The notes beneath the pieces were generated by a model. That model was not told the origin of the DNA, searched no databases, and saw only the letters and a list, made by a program, of their open reading frames with translations. DNA of 11,620 nt from Bacteroidales bacterium (GTDB lineage: Bacteria > Bacteroidota > Bacteroidia > Bacteroidales > UBA4417), in the NCBI GenBank assembly GCA_025350385.1, contig JANXXZ010000018.1, forward strand, positions 1 through 11,620, given 5' to 3'. How positions within the stretch are numbered: the stretch's first letter is position 1; each line of letters starts with the position of its first letter. Position numbers and translations under genes: made by a program. Of the stretch, positions 7,703 to 11,620 are shown piece after piece.

Positions 7703-8275
7703 ATGGCATTAAGAAATACGGATTACAGACTTATTGAAAAAACCGATTTTTCGGGGGAAGACCTCACTTATCAGGAATTCGAAAACTGCACTTTTAAAAA
7801 CTGCAACTTTTCAGGTTCTGATTTATCGCATTCGGGTTTTATTGACTGCGTGTTTGATAGCTGCAATTTCAGCCTGGCGAAAGTTAAAAACACAGCTCTG
7901 AAGAATGTGAAATTCAGAAACTGTAAATTACTGGGATTGAATTTCAATGAGTGCAGTAAATTCTTATTGTTAATCGATTTTGAAGACTGCCAGTTGAATT
8001 TGGCTTCGTTTTTCAACATGCGGTTAAAGAGTACAAAATTTGTAAACTGTAGTCTGCAGGAAGTTGATTTTACCAGGACCGACCTGAGTAATTCACTTTT
8101 TGACAATTGTGACTTCAACAGGGCGCTGTTTGAGCTAACCGTTCTTGAAAAGGCTGATTTCCGCACCTCTTTTAATTATTCGATTGACCCGGAAATAAAC
8201 AGGTTGAGAAACGCGAAGTTCTCACGGGCTGGAATTGCGGGATTGCTGGCTAAATATTATATTGAAATTGAATAA
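7703..8275 (+). CDS. pentapeptide repeat protein
   Basis: A 190-residue protein made almost wholly of pentapeptide repeats with Phe/Leu at the centre of each turn (for example FENCTFKNCNFSGSDLSHSGFIDC at about 26-49). This predicts a right-handed quadrilateral beta-helix. The regular pattern is broken near residues 84-92 (CSKFLLLID), splitting it into an N- and a C-terminal coil. The C-terminus NAKFSRAGIAGLLAKYYIEIE forms a capping helix and dimer-type tail, as in the Qnr/McbG-like branch of this fold. There is no signal peptide. Qnr and McbG protect DNA gyrase from inhibitors, but many relatives of this size in Bacteroidota have no known function, so a gyrase-related role is only a possibility. 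Cys is unusually frequent at repeat ends (N/D-C). It is probably monocistronic, ended by the terminator at 8419-8458. Confidence 0.92.
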   Translation: MALRNTDYRLIEKTDFSGEDLTYQEFENCTFKNCNFSGSDLSHSGFIDCVFDSCNFSLAKVKNTALKNVKFRNCKLLGLNFNECSKFLLLIDFEDCQLNLASFFNMRLKSTKFVNCSLQEVDFTRTDLSNSLFDNCDFNRALFELTVLEKADFRTSFNYSIDPEINRLRNAKFSRAGIAGLLAKYYIEIE

Positions 8276-8288
8276 AACCGGGGGTGGG

Positions 8289-8321
8289 GATTTCGGATTT
8301 CGGATTTCAGATTTCGGATTT
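8289..8321. repeat. short degenerate heptamer array (GATTTCG)
   Basis: Four heptamers in a row (GATTTCG, GATTTCG, GATTTCA, GATTTCG; 8289-8316) are followed by a partial fifth, GATTT. Read on the minus strand the unit is ATCCGAA, one base away from the ATCCGCA unit at 1-84. The array lies 13 bp after the pentapeptide-repeat stop codon. Confidence 0.85.
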
Positions 8322-8418
8322 TCTTCCAGGATAATTTACATTTAATGGCTTTATCATTTTCCTGTCCAGGATCAGACATGGAGATTAATCTGTTACAGAT
8401 GTGATACATGTTAAAACG

Positions 8419-8458
8419 AAAAACCGGCAGTTGTTGTGAGAAACTACTACCGGTTTTT
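8419..8458. terminator. bidirectional intrinsic terminator
   Basis: AAAAACCGG (8419-8427) is perfectly complementary to CCGGTTTTT (8450-8458), and AGT (8429-8431) pairs with ACT (8446-8448) inside it. Both strands therefore show a GC-containing stem followed by a T-run. It lies between convergent genes (the pentapeptide-repeat gene on plus and the PepSY-like lipoprotein on minus) and can serve both. Confidence 0.85.
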
Positions 8459-8514
8459 ACTTTATAAACCCTGAAAATAAGACCTTTTTGATAAAGCCTG
8501 AAAACCAGGAGTAA

Positions 8515-9255
8515 TTATTTAACACACAAGGCTGTGCCGCTCTCATCCAGCAGGATATTATACTGCTTTCCTCCAACTACGATGAAGACATTATAGAGAT
8601 ATCCGCCATTAGCCAGGGTGATTCTGTCCATCATCGACCGAATCGAATACCCGGGGAAGTTTTTAGCTAAATACTCCAGAATAGGCTGGGGTAGGTCAAT
8701 TGCAGCAACTCTAACACTGCTGCCCAGGAAAGTTCCATCAGGTTTGAAGATCACCTTTAGGGGTAAAGCGCCTCGTTCTACCAGGAATACTTCATACACT
8801 TTTTCAATCCTGCCATATATGTCAATGGGACAAACAGTGAGTATTTCAGCACTCCGTATTGAGTAACCAGTGTAATTGGCTGATATATATGCGCCAATGG
8901 AAGAAGGTAGAAAACTAACAGCAGTTGCATTGAGGACAATTCCCTGTCCTGTGGGTTTGTCAACAATACCATCGATAGTTCCGGTAAAATTGCCAACTTC
9001 ATCAAAAGGAAGTTGTTCAGCAGAATTCAGAGTTACAAGGTAAGTTGTGGAAGTACCATTGATCTTTTTAACAGAATTTATGGATTCGGCAGGGAAGTTA
9101 TTCGAAATATAGTCGGTTGCTTTCAATGGCAAATCAACGGCATTGATAGTCTGCCCACTTATACTGCCTGAATCATTGGCAGGGCTGATGCTCTCTTTCT
9201 TGCAGGCGAACAAAGTACCTGCAAGAATCAAAATCAAAAAACTTACTTTTCTCAT
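8515..9255 (-). CDS. lipoprotein with three PepSY-like repeats
   Basis: A 246-residue envelope protein. The signal peptide ends in a lipobox (GTLFAC), with lipidated Cys18 followed by KKES, so it should be anchored in a membrane facing the periplasm or surface. The mature part contains three related units, each opening with Leu-Pro, a helix and an aromatic turn: LPLKATDYISNNFPAESINSV (42-62), LPSSIGAYISANYTGYSIRSA (116-136) and LPQPILEYLAKNFPGYSIRSM (188-208). Each is followed by paired strands ending near a D.G or D.SG turn. This is the PepSY-like fold (PepSY_2/DUF2874 type) common in Bacteroidota secreted proteins. Such domains are thought to bind or inhibit partner proteins, but the partner here is unknown. 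The gene stands alone, converging on the shared terminator. The lipoprotein call is firm; the repeat-family name is inferred from the motif. Confidence 0.85.
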   Translation of the reverse strand: MRKVSFLILILAGTLFACKKESISPANDSGSISGQTINAVDLPLKATDYISNNFPAESINSVKKINGTSTTYLVTLNSAEQLPFDEVGNFTGTIDGIVDKPTGQGIVLNATAVSFLPSSIGAYISANYTGYSIRSAEILTVCPIDIYGRIEKVYEVFLVERGALPLKVIFKPDGTFLGSSVRVAAIDLPQPILEYLAKNFPGYSIRSMMDRITLANGGYLYNVFIVVGGKQYNILLDESGTALCVK

Positions 9256-9675
9256 AGCTGTAAGATTTTAAGGTTAGGTACAAAATCACTCTTCTGTTAT
9301 TCCTCATGCCCGGGTGACTTATCGGAACCGGCAATGTGAGGGATGAATCAATGCTCAGAACAGTTGAAATAGCATCTTGTTCAGATTAAGAAGTATAAAG
9401 TATCAGCCAAGGATTAATTTAGAACAAAATTAATCTTCATGCAACTGCATTGTGGGATTACCGGGAAAATCAAGTATTGTGTGGCAGCGAAACCAAGAAG
9501 TATTCGCTCTTTTCTTATAAACATAAAACACCGCTTTGATCTGCCGGGATGTTCAAAATAATCCTATATTCATTGCCAAAAGTAAACTGATGATTATACG
9601 AATCAGCCTTTTACAGCGTTCATGCCTATGAGATGAAGTTCTGAATCAAAGAACCAATTGGAGAAAGAAATTACG
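9256..9675. other. 420-bp divergent intergenic region
   Basis: No gene is seen on either strand. The stretch separates the minus-strand PepSY-like lipoprotein from the plus-strand barrel gene and should hold both promoters. Only an imperfect -7-like TGATTTTG (minus, 9288-9281) was found for the lipoprotein gene, and none was convincing for the barrel gene. A perfect 9-bp dyad lies at 9412-9435. Confidence 0.65.
9412..9435. repeat. perfect 9-bp inverted repeat
   Basis: GATTAATTT (9412-9420) and AAATTAATC (9427-9435) are perfect complements around a 6-nt loop AGAACA. There is no adjoining T-tract on either strand, so it does not look like a terminator. Its place between divergent genes would suit a regulator-binding dyad, but AT-rich dyads of this size can also arise by chance. 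Confidence 0.5.
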
Positions 9676-10779
9676 ATGATTAAAAAGACCATATTAGTTA
9701 TAATTAACCTGATCCTGGTATTTGGGATTAAAGCCCAGGAAGTAAGGAAAAACTGGTCCGAGGGAAAACTTACTTGGTCCGATTTTATAGAAAAAGTTTC
9801 TGGTAAAACGACTTCTCATTTACAGTACATCATTGGGTATAATACAGAAGAGTGCATGATTCATGATACCACGATAGTCCGGATCGGGACCTTTTGTTAT
9901 TCGAATAAGCTTTCCTGGGTAAATCCTGATTATAAAACCGATGCCTGTTTACGGTATAACCAGGTCATTTTTGATATAGCTGAACTCAGCCGGCGGGAAC
10001 TTCAGTTCAGCCTTGACCGGGAAAATTCAAGATACTTGTCCGATGAGGTTCTGCAGGGTATTACAGAAAAATGTGCAAAACAGGTAGAGAAATTTGAAAG
10101 GGAAACAAATAGCGGACAGGATTTAAGGGCTATAAATGAGTGGGAAAAGCTAATATCAGATGAGTTGAATAAGAATGACATTCGCGGAATTCCTTCCTTT
10201 ACCAGGCGTAATTTTGGATATGGGTATAATGTCGGATTAGGAACCAGCCTATTTACGGGTTCACTTGGCCAACATTTTGGGCCTGCAATCAGCCTGGTAT
10301 TCGGTTTTGAGATAGCTTATAAAAAAACAATCCTTTTTTTGAATGGCACCATAGGAGGCAGCAAAGTAAAGCATGACTACAAGGCTGATAAAAATTGGTA
10401 TGCCGGTCAGGCTGCAAGTCTGTCGATATTGGATATTTCATTAGGATACGCCCTGATCGATAACACAAAATTAAAACTATCACCTTTCGGTGGATTAGGA
10501 ATCACTAAATTCAAAGGAAAAAACAGGGATAATGCTCAGGATGGTTTGGTAAACACTTACAACAGTTATATAGCGGGTTTAAATGCAGATTACAAGATAC
10601 GCAAAAAAGTAAGCCTGATACCTGGCGGATATAAAGGTAAAAGAGAATTCGCCACCACTTCCCTCAGAATTCGCGTTTATTTAACCAGGGCTGATTATTC
10701 ACCCGGTTTGAATGGAAATTCGATAAACATGGCAATCGGGTTCAGTGGGTTTGGGAACCTTATCAGACTTATCAATTAA
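9676..10779 (+). CDS. exported DUF922-like / outer-membrane beta-barrel protein
   Basis: A 367-residue exported protein. I start it at ATG 9676, because that places a clean signal peptide at the N-terminus (MIKKTILVIINLILVFGIKAQ); an in-frame TTG at 9658 would add six charged residues before it. Residues about 25-112 resemble DUF922 (predicted secreted zinc proteases): a LTWSDF opening, the FCYSNKLSWVNP strand, then FDIAELSRREL. The usual HEQxH is replaced by Tyr94-Asn95-Gln96-Val97-Ile98, so zinc ligands and the catalytic Glu are missing. A helical link (about 115-172) leads to a region of alternating Gly/aromatic strands (180-367: NFGYGYNVGLGTSLF, GPAISLVFGFEIAY, ISLGYALI, LSPFGGLGI) typical of an outer-membrane barrel. 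The stop lies 24 bp before the next gene's ATG, so they are probably co-transcribed. Barrel type and role are unknown. Confidence 0.75.
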   Translation: MIKKTILVIINLILVFGIKAQEVRKNWSEGKLTWSDFIEKVSGKTTSHLQYIIGYNTEECMIHDTTIVRIGTFCYSNKLSWVNPDYKTDACLRYNQVIFDIAELSRRELQFSLDRENSRYLSDEVLQGITEKCAKQVEKFERETNSGQDLRAINEWEKLISDELNKNDIRGIPSFTRRNFGYGYNVGLGTSLFTGSLGQHFGPAISLVFGFEIAYKKTILFLNGTIGGSKVKHDYKADKNWYAGQAASLSILDISLGYALIDNTKLKLSPFGGLGITKFKGKNRDNAQDGLVNTYNSYIAGLNADYKIRKKVSLIPGGYKGKREFATTSLRIRVYLTRADYSPGLNGNSINMAIGFSGFGNLIRLIN

Positions 10780-10803
10780 TTTCCGGCGATAATATAAGTG
10801 ACC

Positions 10804-11223
10804 ATGGGACAGGAAGATTATTTAATCAGGGAAATGGAGAAGATAGGTATAGTCCTGCGGGCCATTCTCAGCCAACTCATGGGGAACGGGGAGAACCTGG
10901 CAATTACTCTTAAGAAGCAGTTTGAAGAAACAAATGAAATACTGTTGAACGAAATTAACTTTGATCTTGGGAAACACCGGCCTATGAATTACCGGGATTC
11001 AGAAGAATATGTCTCTGGATTTAAAAGATTTGACCCCGGTAACCTGGAACTACTTGCTGAAATCCTCTTTCAACTGGAATTTAAAACAAATGCAGCGGAT
11101 AAAAAGATTTACCTGGTGAAAGCATTACAACTTTATGAGCATTTTGATGAGAATGACAAAACCTATCCTTTTGACCGTGAAAACAAAATCGAAAAGATAA
11201 AAAGCAGCTTGCAAACCGGATAA
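10804..11223 (+). CDS. small helical protein of unknown function
   Basis: A 139-residue soluble, mostly helical, charged protein. It opens with a helix MGQEDYLIREMEKIGIVLRAIL and closes with a TPR-like stretch (GNLELLAEILFQLEFKT...KKIYLVKALQLYEHFDE). The opening resembles small proteins such as DUF6483, but I cannot confirm the family. There is no signal peptide or membrane segment, so it should be cytoplasmic. ATG 10804 is preferred over GTG 10798 as the ordinary start codon, and no Shine-Dalgarno decides between them. It lies 24 bp after the barrel gene and 28 bp before the isochorismatase-fold gene, suggesting one operon. Confidence 0.75.
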   Translation: MGQEDYLIREMEKIGIVLRAILSQLMGNGENLAITLKKQFEETNEILLNEINFDLGKHRPMNYRDSEEYVSGFKRFDPGNLELLAEILFQLEFKTNAADKKIYLVKALQLYEHFDENDKTYPFDRENKIEKIKSSLQTG

Positions 11224-11251
11224 AACTATGCATCTAACAAACTGAAATCCG

Positions 11252-11620
11252 ATGACCCATACAGCTTTATTAATTGTTGATATTCAAAACGGGATAGCAG
11301 CAGGGAAACCCTATGCATTTGATGAGATTCTTGCCAATATAAAAGCACTACTTGAAAAATTCCGTATATTAAAGCTGCCCATAATCTTCATTCAACATGA
11401 CGATGAAGCAGGTTCAGAACTGGAACCGCACACCCGGGGCTGGGAAATTGTGAAGGAAATTGCCCCAAACCCCGGGGAAAGAGTAATACGGAAAAGGTTT
11501 AACAGCGCTTTCAGGGAGACTGCCCTCGAAAGGGAGCTTAGTGAGATGGAGATAACTACTCTGATTATCGTCGGAATGCAGACTGAACTTTGTATTGATA
11601 CTACCATAAGGGTAGCTTTT
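11252..11620 (+). CDS. isochorismatase-family cysteine hydrolase (partial, cut by window end)
   Basis: The first 123 residues of an isochorismatase-fold hydrolase, a family that includes nicotinamidases, ureido/biuret hydrolases and isochorismatases and usually runs to about 170-200 residues. The catalytic triad is visible: Asp10 in ALLIVDIQNG, Lys81 in RVIRKRFNSAF, and the nucleophile Cys114 in VGMQTELCIDTTIR. No signal peptide is present, so it is cytoplasmic. ATG 11252 starts right at the first conserved strand and follows a 28-bp gap after the helical-protein gene. The amide or ester substrate cannot be told, as the C-terminal part is outside the window. Confidence 0.93.
   Translation, partial: MTHTALLIVDIQNGIAAGKPYAFDEILANIKALLEKFRILKLPIIFIQHDDEAGSELEPHTRGWEIVKEIAPNPGERVIRKRFNSAFRETALERELSEMEITTLIIVGMQTELCIDTTIRVAF

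Noticed and set aside
7771..8166. 131-codon minus-strand frame opposite the pentapeptide-repeat gene
   Set aside because: The Ser/Leu/Lys-rich, low-complexity translation arises because the antisense of repeated F/L/N/C codons lacks stops. No start signal or family resemblance.
11392..11607. 71-codon minus-strand frame opposite the isochorismatase-fold gene
   Set aside because: The Ser/Ile-rich shadow lies on top of the catalytic motifs of the real gene.
121..11620. A defence system, prophage or mobile island
   Set aside because: No nuclease, helicase, methylase, integrase, transposase, toxin-antitoxin pair or phage structural gene is seen, and no direct repeat borders the tRNA-Gly gene to suggest an attachment site.

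Overview
The window looks like a stretch of a Bacteroidota chromosome, probably an uncultured environmental Bacteroidales-like lineage. The signs are: several boxes matching the Bacteroidota -7 promoter consensus TAnnTTTG (two with a TTG exactly 19 bp upstream); A-rich leaders with no strong Shine-Dalgarno; a secreted protein ending in a type IX secretion (T9SS) sorting domain; and families typical of the phylum (DUF2339, DUF695, PepSY-like lipoproteins, a DUF922-like domain joined to an outer-membrane barrel). Coding density is moderate, most genes are single transcription units, and base composition is fairly AT-rich and even. I see no CRISPR array, transposase, integrase, phage gene or recognisable defence system.

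Left part (1-1611): a heptamer tandem array at the edge, a compact cytoplasmic GH13 alpha-amylase-family enzyme, then tRNA-Gly(CCC) with its own promoter and strong intrinsic terminator. Middle-left (1717-3291), minus strand: a DUF695-like protein, a 486-bp gap holding a possible small-ORF remnant and a terminator, then an exported cupredoxin with a T9SS tail.

Centre (3557-5904), minus strand: a large membrane protein of the DUF2339 family broken by two in-frame stop codons and one frameshift. Its promoter still looks intact. If the lesions are real it is a recent pseudogene. Next come an orphan PAS-containing membrane histidine kinase (minus) and, divergently, a pentapeptide-repeat protein (plus). 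A second short heptamer array, close to the left one but in the opposite orientation, and a bidirectional terminator close this block.

Right part (8515-11620): a lipoprotein with three PepSY-like repeats (minus); a 420-bp gap with a 9-bp perfect dyad; then a plus-strand run of an exported protein joining a DUF922-like domain with a lost HExxH motif to a predicted outer-membrane barrel, a small helical protein, and an isochorismatase-fold hydrolase cut by the window edge. The spacings (24 and 28 bp) suggest an operon for these last three.

The genes do not form an obvious single pathway. The common theme is the cell envelope (lipoprotein, barrel, T9SS cargo, membrane kinase, broken membrane protein). 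The points most worth a second look are the DUF2339 pseudogene, the degenerate metalloprotease-like domain on a barrel, and the paired heptamer arrays.
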